NCBI GenBank assembly: GCA_049614485.1 | Contig: JBMZDR010000006.1 | Location: forward strand, 1-64,000 | Length of the DNA stretch: 64,000 nt | Direction: 5' to 3' | Origin: GCA-2733415 sp049614485 | GTDB taxonomy: Bacteria; Bacteroidota; Bacteroidia; Flavobacteriales; Flavobacteriaceae | Shown here: positions 26,348 through 33,489 of the stretch, one piece after another | Layout of the letters: every line of letters starts with the position of its first letter | Numbering within the stretch: the stretch's first letter is position 1 | Position numbers and translations under genes: made by a program | The notes under the pieces: model-generated | The model's input: only the letters and a program-made list of their open reading frames with translations | Told to the model about the DNA's origin: nothing | The model's database searches: none

Positions 26348-26725
26348 TTAATTAGTTTTTGTTACAGTACCTCTGCTTTTACGCTGCTGAGGGTCATTTA
26401 TTATTTTAGATTCAAATGTATATGTATTCTTGTGTGTGCTAAGAATTTTTATATGTATTGCCTTTTTTTGAGCTAATGTTTTTGGATTGATTGTTTTTAA
26501 AACATATTCACAATCATTAATCCACCTTACAGCTATTGAATCAATATCTTTCCCATTGTAATCAACCTCTAAATTGTCGGTTCTGGTAAAAGTTGATGTA
26601 TGCTTTTTTCCATTTATTTCGTAGGTGTACTCAAAATGCCCTGTTTTAAAATCTGCACAATGACGTTCTGGAGGTGTTGTGCATGAAACGGATAATAATA
26701 ACAGCAAAAGGTATATAGTCTTCAT
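26348..26725 (-). CDS. Small lipoprotein of unknown function
   Basis: A 125-residue protein with a lipoprotein signal MKTIYLLLLLLSVSC (Cys15). The mature part is a small beta-rich domain (FEYTYEINGKKHTSTFTRTDNLEV, about 31-53, then WINDCEYVLKTINP) that looks like a lipocalin-type or DNA-topoisomerase-inhibitor-like Bacteroidota lipoprotein, but no family is certain. It ends 2 bases before terC. A TAATTTTG element (plus 26759-26766, minus strand) 33 bases upstream may be the promoter. Confidence 0.6.
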   Translation of the reverse strand: MKTIYLLLLLLSVSCTTPPERHCADFKTGHFEYTYEINGKKHTSTFTRTDNLEVDYNGKDIDSIAVRWINDCEYVLKTINPKTLAQKKAIHIKILSTHKNTYTFESKIINDPQQRKSRGTVTKTN

Positions 26726-26758
26726 ACTTTAATAGGGTTATAGCGAATGGCAAAGTAA

Positions 26759-26766
26759 CAAAATTA
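26759..26766 (-). promoter_or_regulatory. Putative -7 element for lipoprotein-terC unit
   Basis: Minus-strand TAATTTTG matches TAnnTTTG. It lies just past the end of the XRE gene, within its 3' flank. No -33 match was found. Confidence 0.35.
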
Positions 26767-26783
26767 ATAAATGTTCTTAAGGA

Positions 26784-27197
26784 TTAATTTTTAAAAGATT
26801 CAAAGCTTCCGTCTGTGTATAAGAGAATGATTTTTTCAATTTCTTTCCCAGAAGAATGTTTGGCACTATTTCTTTCAAAAGTTACTGTTGGATCAACGAG
26901 TTCTTTTTTTAATTCAACATTTAAATAGTCTTCTTGAATGTTATTTGTTTCAATTGGAGTGGGGGGAGTTTTAGACTTTGGAAAAGTACCTTTTCCGTCA
27001 ACTAACCATTCAATTGAAACGTCATTAAATGTATGAAGTAATTTCATAACGAAATCCAAACTAGGTTTATTTCGTCCTGATAATACATGTGATATACTTG
27101 AACGTTGTACACCAATTTTTGAAGCGAAACTAGAGGCTGATAGGTCGTAATATTCAAGTAACTTTTGTAAACGATTTGTAAATGCTATGTTTTCCAT
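26784..27197 (-). CDS. XRE-family helix-turn-helix regulator
   Basis: A 137-residue DNA-binding protein. Residues about 5-65 form a lambda-repressor-like HTH (SASSFASKIGVQRSSISHVLSGRNKPSLDFVMKLL spans it). Residues after about 70 are a linker rich in Pro, Thr and Asn, and a short conserved tail (KEIEKIILLYTDGSFESF). It is divergent from the M14 peptidase gene. Copies of a TTTACA-N2-TGTAAA-like sequence lie over its own promoter and over that of the peptidase gene, so it probably represses itself and its neighbour; this is inferred from position only. Confidence 0.85.
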   Translation of the reverse strand: MENIAFTNRLQKLLEYYDLSASSFASKIGVQRSSISHVLSGRNKPSLDFVMKLLHTFNDVSIEWLVDGKGTFPKSKTPPTPIETNNIQEDYLNVELKKELVDPTVTFERNSAKHSSGKEIEKIILLYTDGSFESFKN

Positions 27198-27213
27198 AAG
27201 AGTATAAAACTAA

Positions 27214-27229
27214 TGTTTACAAATGTATA
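27214..27229. promoter_or_regulatory. Inverted-repeat site over the XRE gene promoter
   Basis: TGTTTACAAATGTATA contains the near-palindrome TTTACA-N2-TGTA. Read on the minus strand it includes TACATTTG, a TAnnTTTG -7 box about 20 bases before the XRE start. An operator that overlaps the promoter is likely. Confidence 0.5.
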
Positions 27230-27385
27230 AAAAATAGATAAACTACACCACTGTTTACATAATTAGTAAAGCTTCTGTTAAAAGCAAAACTTTAATTTCG
27301 ACATCATAAATAACTGAAAATAAGATAAATAAGAAGTAAGTTGTTGTTTTGGAGATTGTTTTGAGTAATAAGTCAATTGTGTTGA

Positions 27386-27396
27386 TACATTTGTAT
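27386..27396. promoter_or_regulatory. Inverted-repeat site, second copy
   Basis: TACATTTGTAT, part of the palindrome ATACA-N2-TGTAT, shares the core of the site at 27214 and is also a TAnnTTTG match on the plus strand. It lies 35 bases (centre to centre) before the third copy. Confidence 0.4.
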
Positions 27397-27416
27397 ACAA
27401 AACGAACTGTTCTCAC

Positions 27417-27432
27417 TGTTTACAAATGTAAA
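27417..27432. promoter_or_regulatory. Inverted-repeat site, third copy
   Basis: TGTTTACAAATGTAAA is the best copy: TTTACA-AA-TGTAAA, palindromic except for the two central bases. It lies 24 bases, centre to centre, upstream of the fourth copy. Confidence 0.5.
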
Positions 27433-27440
27433 ATCAAGAA

Positions 27441-27456
27441 TGTTTACATTTGTAGA
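27441..27456. promoter_or_regulatory. Inverted-repeat site overlapping the M14 peptidase promoter
   Basis: TGTTTACATTTGTAGA includes TACATTTG (27445-27452), a TAnnTTTG -7 box. Transcription would start near 27459, which places the usable start codon at 27470 and rules out the upstream start at 27440. Confidence 0.5.
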
Positions 27457-27469
27457 AATTAAAATATCA

Positions 27470-28609
27470 ATGATTAAACACGAGTTGTTCTTAGAAGAAA
27501 AATTATCTGGAAGGTATATTACAAACAAGCATATTGAACCATTAATAGATGTATTAAAAGATTTTATAGAGGTTGAAAATGTAGGGGTATCTGTTGATAA
27601 AAAACCAATATATGCACTGAAATTTGGTGCTGGTAAAAAGCGAATTTTAGCATGGTCACAAATGCATGGAAACGAAAGTACTACTACTAAAGCATTATTT
27701 GATTTTTTCAATACCTTAAAAACTAAAAACGATTGCATTGGTAAATTGTTATTAGAGTGTTCTTTTTGTATCATACCTATCTTAAATCCAGATGGTGCTG
27801 AACGATACACTAGGTTTAATGCAAATGAGGTTGACTTAAATAGAGATGCGCAAAAGTTAAGTCAGCCAGAAAGCCAGGTTTTAAAGCAAGTTTATATGGA
27901 TTTTAAGCCTGATTACTGTCTTAATCTTCACGGGCAACGCTCAATTTTTAGTGCAGGCTACTCTAGTAACTCTTCAGTAATGTCGTTTTTGTCACCGGCA
28001 GAGAATGAGCAAAGAGCAGTAACTAAAACCAGGAAGAAAGCTATGGAGGTTATCCTGGCTATAAACTCAGCTATAAAAGACGAACTTCCAAATCAGGTAT
28101 CGCGTTATGATGATGGGTTTAATGCAGATTGTGTAGGAGATTCTTTTCAGATGTTAAAGACGCCTACAATTTTATTTGAAGCAGGGCATTTTTCTGATGA
28201 TTACCATCGCGAGGTGACTAGAAAACACATGTTTAAGGCCTTAGTTGCTGCTTTTGAAGCGATAGCCTTAAACAGTTTTGATGGTAGTACTTATCAGGAT
28301 TATTTTAAATTGCCTGAAAATCAGAAGTTATTTTTTGATATTATAATACGAAACGTTGTTGATGCCAATGATAACATCATTGATGTAGCTATTCAGTATA
28401 GCGAAGTTTTAGACTCTGAAACCGTTAAGTTTGTGCCGAAAGTGGCAAAAGTAGGGGATTTGTCTGAGTTTTTCGGTCATAAAGAAATTGATGGAGGGAA
28501 TAATTCGATTTTAATAAATAAAACAGGAAATATTGATGATTTATTGCTAATAATTAATGAAATTTCAATTAATGGAGTGGATTATGTAAAAAATATAGCG
28601 ATAAAATAA
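27470..28609 (+). CDS. M14-family zinc carboxypeptidase
   Basis: The start is set at ATG 27470 because the promoter element at 27445-27452 would lie inside a longer frame. The 379-residue protein has M14 zinc ligands His66 and Glu69 (QMHGNES) and His154 (LNLHGQRS). PILNPDGAERYTRFNANEVDLNRD (positions about 103-126) is the usual arginine/asparagine substrate-binding block, and FEAGHFSDDYHRE holds the probable catalytic Glu. No signal peptide is seen, so it probably acts in the cytoplasm. A C-terminal domain of about 90 residues follows. It may cut peptides or amide-linked cell-wall fragments; the substrate is unknown. Confidence 0.83.
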   Translation: MIKHELFLEEKLSGRYITNKHIEPLIDVLKDFIEVENVGVSVDKKPIYALKFGAGKKRILAWSQMHGNESTTTKALFDFFNTLKTKNDCIGKLLLECSFCIIPILNPDGAERYTRFNANEVDLNRDAQKLSQPESQVLKQVYMDFKPDYCLNLHGQRSIFSAGYSSNSSVMSFLSPAENEQRAVTKTRKKAMEVILAINSAIKDELPNQVSRYDDGFNADCVGDSFQMLKTPTILFEAGHFSDDYHREVTRKHMFKALVAAFEAIALNSFDGSTYQDYFKLPENQKLFFDIIIRNVVDANDNIIDVAIQYSEVLDSETVKFVPKVAKVGDLSEFFGHKEIDGGNNSILINKTGNIDDLLLIINEISINGVDYVKNIAIK

Positions 28610-28618
28610 CGAAAAGTG

Positions 28619-28626
28619 TATATTTG
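28619..28626 (+). promoter_or_regulatory. Putative -7 element for the Lrp/AsnC gene
   Basis: TATATTTG matches TAnnTTTG and lies 28 bases before ATG 28654. It supports that ATG over the TTG at 28624, which falls inside the element. Confidence 0.5.
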
Positions 28627-28653
28627 TCTCTTAAAATAATTAACGATAGAATA

Positions 28654-29133
28654 ATGGCTAAGTTTAAATTAGACGAAATAGATCATCAGATATTGGATAT
28701 GCTCATCCAGAACACAAGAGTGCCTTTTACAGATATTGCAAAAAAATTATTGATTTCTGCAGGTACTGTACATGTTCGTGTAAAAAAAATGGAAGAAGCA
28801 GGTATTATAACGGGGTCTTCTTTAAGTGTTAATTATGAAAAACTTGGGTATTCTTTTATTGCTTATGTAGGTATTTTTTTACAAAAAACATCCATGACAA
28901 AATTTGTTTTGGAACGTATAAATGATATTCCGTTTGTTACTGTAGCACATATTACCACTGGAAAATTCAATATTTTTTGTAAAATTAGAGCAAAAGATAC
29001 GCAACATGCCAAAGATGTTATTTTTATGATAGATGATATTGATGGTGTTTATAGAACAGAAACAATGATTTCTTTAGAAGAAAGTATTAATGACAAGAAG
29101 CGTTTAATGAGTACTATTTTCATGGAAATATAA
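28654..29133 (+). CDS. Lrp/AsnC-family transcriptional regulator
   Basis: The start is placed at ATG 28654 (MAKFKLDEIDHQI), giving 159 residues. The N-terminal winged HTH (about 5-60: ILDMLIQNTRVPFTDIAKKL and SAGTVHVRVKKMEEAGII) and the C-terminal RAM/AsnC ligand domain (about 75-145: FVTVAHITTGKFNIFCKIRAK) are both complete. Such proteins respond to amino acids and often bind as octamers. It follows the M14 peptidase gene by 44 bases and has a strong terminator. Target genes are not evident. Confidence 0.9.
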   Translation: MAKFKLDEIDHQILDMLIQNTRVPFTDIAKKLLISAGTVHVRVKKMEEAGIITGSSLSVNYEKLGYSFIAYVGIFLQKTSMTKFVLERINDIPFVTVAHITTGKFNIFCKIRAKDTQHAKDVIFMIDDIDGVYRTETMISLEESINDKKRLMSTIFMEI

Positions 29134-29150
29134 CATATATTTGATGAAAT

Positions 29151-29185
29151 TAAAAAAGCCTTCTGTTGTACGGAAGGCTTTTTTT
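29151..29185 (+). terminator. Terminator after the Lrp/AsnC gene
   Basis: The stem aaaaaagccttc/gaaggctttttt with a loop of about nine bases and a T-run lies about 18 bases after the gene. Confidence 0.86.
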
Positions 29186-29232
29186 AGTTTAATTATATAT
29201 GATTCTGTATAAAATCAATTTAATAAATAATT

Positions 29233-29751
29233 ATGAAAACAGTAAGATTAAATTCAGATGAATATGTGCCGTATCAGAAAATGTATCTTGATTTGGTTAT
29301 TGATAAGCCAATAGTGCCGCTGTTGCTAACATCATTAGAAGAGTTTTTGAAATTTTGTGAGTCAATTAAACCTGAGGAATTAAATTTTTCATACAATGAG
29401 GGCAAGTGGACAGTAAAAGAAGTGTTGCTTCATGTAATTGATACAGAACGTATTTTTCAGTACAGAGCATTACGATTTGCTAGGCAGGATAAAACTATGT
29501 TGCCAGGGTTTTCAGAAAATGATTATGTATCATATTCACACGCTAAAGATCGTTCAATTGCATCATTGATGTTAGAATTCAAGGCGGTGAGAATGTCTAC
29601 AGTTGCTCTGTTTGAAACATTTAATGATGATACGTTATTACAACTAGGTAGCTCAGGTGGAAATACAATGAGTGTTAGAGGAGCTGGGTATTTGATACTA
29701 GGCCATCAAACACATCATGTGAACATTGTTAAAGAGCGTTATTTAAGTTAG
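29233..29751 (+). CDS. DinB-like (DinB_2) protein, possible thiol S-transferase
   Basis: A 172-residue DinB-superfamily protein. Metal-site histidines are seen in LLHVIDTERIFQYRALRFAR (His near residue 66) and in the last helix GHQTHHVNIVKERYL (about 158-172). The sequence FSYNEGKWTVKEVLLHV is typical of the DinB_2 branch, which includes bacillithiol transferases. No signal peptide is present. It is a single gene whose stop overlaps the end of convergent aroB by 4 bases. The thiol or substrate is not known. Confidence 0.8.
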   Translation: MKTVRLNSDEYVPYQKMYLDLVIDKPIVPLLLTSLEEFLKFCESIKPEELNFSYNEGKWTVKEVLLHVIDTERIFQYRALRFARQDKTMLPGFSENDYVSYSHAKDRSIASLMLEFKAVRMSTVALFETFNDDTLLQLGSSGGNTMSVRGAGYLILGHQTHHVNIVKERYLS

Positions 29752-30815
29752 TTGGCGTAATAAGTAAATGACTCTATAATTAAATTGTTTGAAACTTTGC
29801 AATCAATAACGGTTTTACCAATAGCGTTTAGAAGAACAAAATTGACGTTTCCGTGAGAGTTTTTCTTGTCATATTTCATTAATTCAATAATTGCAGTAAT
29901 GTCTTCTGTTGTAAAATGAGTTCTTTCAAATAGGTTTAATATTGTACTCTTGATGTGGTTACATGTAGAGGTGTCAAGTCCGGTTAGTTTGGTTGAAATA
30001 TAACATGCTAAAATCATACCTATAGCTACTGCTTCGCCATGTAAAAGTGTTGTTTTGTGATTGTTTTCTAGGCAATATGATTCTATAGCGTGGCCAAGAG
30101 TATGTCCGAAATTTAAAGCTTTTCGTAGTCCTTGTTCTGTAGGGTCTTCCGTAACAACGCTATTTTTTATTATAACAGATTCGTAAATAAGCGAGTTTAA
30201 ATCATTAGCGTTTAATTTAGAAAGATCACTCATTTTATCCCAATAGACTTCATTTTGAATGAGTCCGTGTTTTAGCATTTCAGCAAGACCAGAACGCATT
30301 TCATTTTGAGGTAAGGTGTTTAGAAAAGTGGTGTCTATTAAAACCATTTTAGAGGTATTAATAACTCCTATTTGGTTTTTAATAGTTCCTAAGTCAACTC
30401 CAGTTTTCCCGCCAACAGAGGCGTCTACCATCGCTAATAAGCTTGTTGGTACATTAATGTAGGCAACACCACGTTTGTATGTTGACGCTACAAAACCACC
30501 TAAATCTGTTACAACCCCGCCGCCAATGTTTATAATTAAGCATTTTCGGTCAATATTTAATTCAGATAAAGCATTCCAAACTCCTGAACAGGTGTCTATA
30601 TTTTTATGCTCTTCTCCAGCTTCAATTTGAATAACTTCAATTTCAATGCTTGCTTGAAGTTGTTTAATAAATATAGGGTAACAATTTTCAAATGTATTTT
30701 CATCTGCTATGATTACAATTTTGGAGTAGTTTTCATTTGCAATATGAGAATTTAGTGCAGAATAGCATTCTGTATTAAAATATATTATTGAATTTTGAGA
30801 TGTTATAGCTTTCAT
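29748..30815 (-). CDS. aroB: 3-dehydroquinate synthase
   Basis: A 355-residue enzyme that converts DAHP to 3-dehydroquinate, the second step of the shikimate pathway. Signature regions are INIGGGVVTDLGGFVASTYKRGV (about 95-117), NVPTSLLAMVDASVGGKTGVD, and zinc ligands within LNFGHTLGHAIE and LLHGEAVAIGM. The length and order match the family. It makes precursors of tyrosine, which the polyene operon starting 3 kb away consumes, but no link in regulation is visible. Confidence 0.95.
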   Translation of the reverse strand: MKAITSQNSIIYFNTECYSALNSHIANENYSKIVIIADENTFENCYPIFIKQLQASIEIEVIQIEAGEEHKNIDTCSGVWNALSELNIDRKCLIINIGGGVVTDLGGFVASTYKRGVAYINVPTSLLAMVDASVGGKTGVDLGTIKNQIGVINTSKMVLIDTTFLNTLPQNEMRSGLAEMLKHGLIQNEVYWDKMSDLSKLNANDLNSLIYESVIIKNSVVTEDPTEQGLRKALNFGHTLGHAIESYCLENNHKTTLLHGEAVAIGMILACYISTKLTGLDTSTCNHIKSTILNLFERTHFTTEDITAIIELMKYDKKNSHGNVNFVLLNAIGKTVIDCKVSNNLIIESFTYYAN

Positions 30816-30921
30816 TGGTTGTTTGTGTTTCTGTCTTATCTGTGTAATAAAGCGTGTTACAAAGAAACAAGTTTTATTGACACTAGTCTTAAAAAATGAG
30901 TGTAATAATTAAAAAAAAACA

Positions 30922-30929
30922 TAAATTTG
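30922..30929 (+). promoter_or_regulatory. Putative -7 element for proline dehydrogenase
   Basis: TAAATTTG matches TAnnTTTG and lies 22 bases before ATG 30952. The TTG at 30931 would lie at the transcription start and is thus not the start codon. Confidence 0.5.
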
Positions 30930-30951
30930 TTTGACTAAAAATAGTAATGTA

Positions 30952-32118
30952 ATGAACAAATTATTCAACAATACGGAGGTTGCTTTTTCATTGAAAAAAG
31001 ACTCAGAGTTAGAACGTGCTTATTTTTTATTTAAAATGATAGCAAATGAGCCTTTAGTGCGCATTGGTACTGCAATGACAAATTTTGCTATAAAGGCACA
31101 TTTACCTGTTGAAGGATTGATTAGAGCAACTGTTTTTGATCATTTTTGTGGTGGAGTTTCAGAGGAGGATTGTTTGTCTGTAATTGATACTATGTATACC
31201 AAAAAAGTGTGTAGTGTTTTGGATTACTCCGTAGAAGGAAAGGAAGATGAAGCACAATTTGATGCCGCATTGCAAATGACTATTAAGTTGCTAGATTTTG
31301 TAAAAGAAAAAGAAGCAATCCCTTTTGCCGTGTTTAAGCCAACAGGTTTTGGTAGAATAGCATTATATGAAAAAGTTGGTAACGGAACGCCTTTAACAAA
31401 TACAGAGCAAGAGGAATGGAATAACGTCATTTCACGATATGATAAAGTATGTGCTCTTGCTAAAGAAAAAGATGTAAAACTATTGATAGACGCTGAAGAA
31501 AGCTGGATGCAAGATGCAGCAGATGATTTAGTTGCTGATATGATGCGTAAATACAATACTGAAAAAGCAATTGTATTTAATACGTTACAAATGTATAGAT
31601 GGGATAGGTTAGATTACCTAGAGAAACTGCATAAAACTGCTGAAGAGCAAAACTTTTATATTGGAATGAAGTTGGTGCGTGGGGCTTATATGGAAAAAGA
31701 AAATGATCGTGCAGAAAGAAATAACTATACATCTCCAATTTGTGAAAGTAAAGCGGCTACAGATAGAAATTTTGACGCAGGAATTAACTATATGATTGGT
31801 AATTTAGGAAGGTTGTCATTGTTTGCTGGTACACATAACGAAGACAGTTCGTATTTGGTAATGCAATTAATGCAAGAAAACAAAATACCAAAAAACACTG
31901 ACAATATATGGTTTGGTCAGTTGTACGGTATGAGTGATCATATTAGCTATAACTTGTCTAATGCAGGGTATAATGTGGCTAAATATTTACCATTTGGGCC
32001 TGTTAAAGACGTTATGCCATATTTGATTAGGCGTGCAGAAGAAAACACATCTGTTGCTGGCCAAACAACCAGAGAATTAAACTTACTTAAAGAAGAGCGT
32101 AAAAGAAGAAAGTTGTAA
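30952..32118 (+). CDS. Proline dehydrogenase
   Basis: The start ATG at 30952 (MNKLFNNTEVAFSLKKDSELERAY) gives 388 residues. This flavoenzyme oxidises proline to pyrroline-5-carboxylate. It has the FAD/substrate barrel motifs LLIDAEESWMQDAADDL, GMKLVRGAYMEKEND, FAGTHNEDSS and the C-terminal YLPFGPVKDVMPYLIRRAEEN, where the conserved arginines bind the proline carboxylate. It is a stand-alone PRODH without a fused P5C dehydrogenase (PutA) domain. It ends at a terminator shared with the convergent halogenase-like gene. Confidence 0.93.
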   Translation: MNKLFNNTEVAFSLKKDSELERAYFLFKMIANEPLVRIGTAMTNFAIKAHLPVEGLIRATVFDHFCGGVSEEDCLSVIDTMYTKKVCSVLDYSVEGKEDEAQFDAALQMTIKLLDFVKEKEAIPFAVFKPTGFGRIALYEKVGNGTPLTNTEQEEWNNVISRYDKVCALAKEKDVKLLIDAEESWMQDAADDLVADMMRKYNTEKAIVFNTLQMYRWDRLDYLEKLHKTAEEQNFYIGMKLVRGAYMEKENDRAERNNYTSPICESKAATDRNFDAGINYMIGNLGRLSLFAGTHNEDSSYLVMQLMQENKIPKNTDNIWFGQLYGMSDHISYNLSNAGYNVAKYLPFGPVKDVMPYLIRRAEENTSVAGQTTRELNLLKEERKRRKL

Positions 32119-32136
32119 AACTGAAACTTACCACAT

Positions 32137-32171
32137 AAAAAAGCACAATTTACAAATTGTGCTTTTTTTTT
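32137..32171. terminator. Bidirectional terminator
   Basis: The stem aaaaaagcacaattt/aaattgtgctttttt with T-runs lies between convergent proline dehydrogenase and the halogenase-like gene, overlapping the last bases of the latter. Confidence 0.85.
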
Positions 32172-33396
32172 ATGACATATCTATCAAGTGGGCCATAGAT
32201 TTTATGACGCGGTGGTGCTTTTTTACAAACGGGTTGTTTTTATCCCAAACATAACCAGCTAAAACAGCACATATTTTCTCTTTTATCTCAGGGTTTTCTG
32301 GCTGATGAAAAAATAATTTCTGAAGATTACCGCTATACCATTCTTTTACGTAAGTAGAGAAAACAGCCACGCCTTCCTTGATATATTCAGAATAATCTGT
32401 CTCCCAGTCTACAGTTTCATTGTTTATTTCTTTTGCCGCTAATTTTGCCGCTAAAAACCCTGATTCTGTAGCAAATGATACTCCAGATGAAAATACAGGG
32501 TCTAAAAACTCTGCGCTGTTACCTGTTAAAGCAAAACCTTTACCATGAAGTTTGGTGACTGATTTTGCAAGGTTTTTAATTTTGATTGGTTCAAATAGGA
32601 AAGTGGTGTTTTCAAACCTGCTCTTATAGTGTTTTGATAGTGTGATTAGTTTTTTTAGAGCTGTTGAGGTATCGTTTCCAAATGATTCAATGTATTCTGT
32701 GGGGCCAACATATCCAACACTTGTTTTTCCATTGGAAAAAGGAATAACCCAAAGCCACACTTTTTCTTCAATGATGTCAAAGGTAATTATTGAGCCTTCT
32801 TCGCCCTCAGGTCTGTTTACGTCTTCTATATGTGTAAAAATTGAAGAGTTTTTAGGTAATTCTGAAGGGGTTTCTAAACCAAGGATTCGTGGTAAAACCC
32901 TACCATAGCCGCTGGAGTCAATTATAAATTTAGCGTCTATTTGTTTGAGTTTTCCGTTTTTATCTTTTACAGAGGTAGTTGATAAATTATTATTAAAAGT
33001 TACATCAATAACTTCTGATTCAAACTCTAAATCAACCCCTTTTTTAATTATTTCTTGTGTTAAAGCAGTGTCAAAATCGGCTCTTGGTACTTGCCATGTC
33101 CAATTCCAACCTTCAGTAAATTTCTTGCTAAAATCAAAGTTACATATTTGGCCATTTTTAATAAAACGTGCGCCGCGTTTTACTTCAAAATTCATATCTT
33201 TTAAGCAATCAAGTAATCCTGCTTCTTCAAAATGGTCCATACACCTTGGAATGAGACTTTCGCCAATAACAAATCTAGGAAATAATGATTTTTCAATAAC
33301 TTTAACATTGATTCCTAAGTTGTTTAAATAGGCCGCCGCTACACATCCTGATGGCCCTGCACCAATGATTAAAATATCAACAAACTCTTTATCCAT
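32170..33396 (-). CDS. Flavin-dependent oxidoreductase, halogenase-like
   Basis: A 408-residue FAD-binding protein. The dinucleotide motif is GAGPSG (12-17). VIGESLIP (43-50) is followed by Lys73 in EVKRGARF, the position of the catalytic lysine of flavin-dependent halogenases. It carries WLWVIP (214-219), an exact match to the halogenase WxWxIP motif, and LDPVFSSGV (298-306). It could chlorinate or brominate the phenol ring of a polyene, as chlorinated flexirubins are known. It is divergent from the polyene operon, 94 bases from the ammonia-lyase start. A monooxygenase or geranylgeranyl-reductase-like role is the alternative. Confidence 0.75.
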   Translation of the reverse strand: MDKEFVDILIIGAGPSGCVAAAYLNNLGINVKVIEKSLFPRFVIGESLIPRCMDHFEEAGLLDCLKDMNFEVKRGARFIKNGQICNFDFSKKFTEGWNWTWQVPRADFDTALTQEIIKKGVDLEFESEVIDVTFNNNLSTTSVKDKNGKLKQIDAKFIIDSSGYGRVLPRILGLETPSELPKNSSIFTHIEDVNRPEGEEGSIITFDIIEEKVWLWVIPFSNGKTSVGYVGPTEYIESFGNDTSTALKKLITLSKHYKSRFENTTFLFEPIKIKNLAKSVTKLHGKGFALTGNSAEFLDPVFSSGVSFATESGFLAAKLAAKEINNETVDWETDYSEYIKEGVAVFSTYVKEWYSGNLQKLFFHQPENPEIKEKICAVLAGYVWDKNNPFVKKHHRVIKSMAHLIDMS

Positions 33397-33425
33397 GTTT
33401 ATATAGGTTTTTTGTCACAAAATTT

Positions 33426-33433
33426 TAAATTTG
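33426..33433 (+). promoter_or_regulatory. Putative -7 element for the aryl-polyene operon
   Basis: TAAATTTG matches TAnnTTTG and lies 57 bases before the ammonia-lyase start. The only TTG upstream is 11 bases away, too close for the usual spacing, so confidence is low. Confidence 0.35.
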
Positions 33434-33489
33434 TATCAAAGTAACTAAATTATATTCAAGCTTTACGGAAATAATTCTAATATTTATCA

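Noticed and set aside
27198..27469. CRISPR-like or phage-attachment repeats between the XRE gene and the peptidase
   Set aside because: The repeats are short, palindromic, unevenly spaced and overlap promoter elements, which fits operators. No integrase, cas gene or other phage gene is near.
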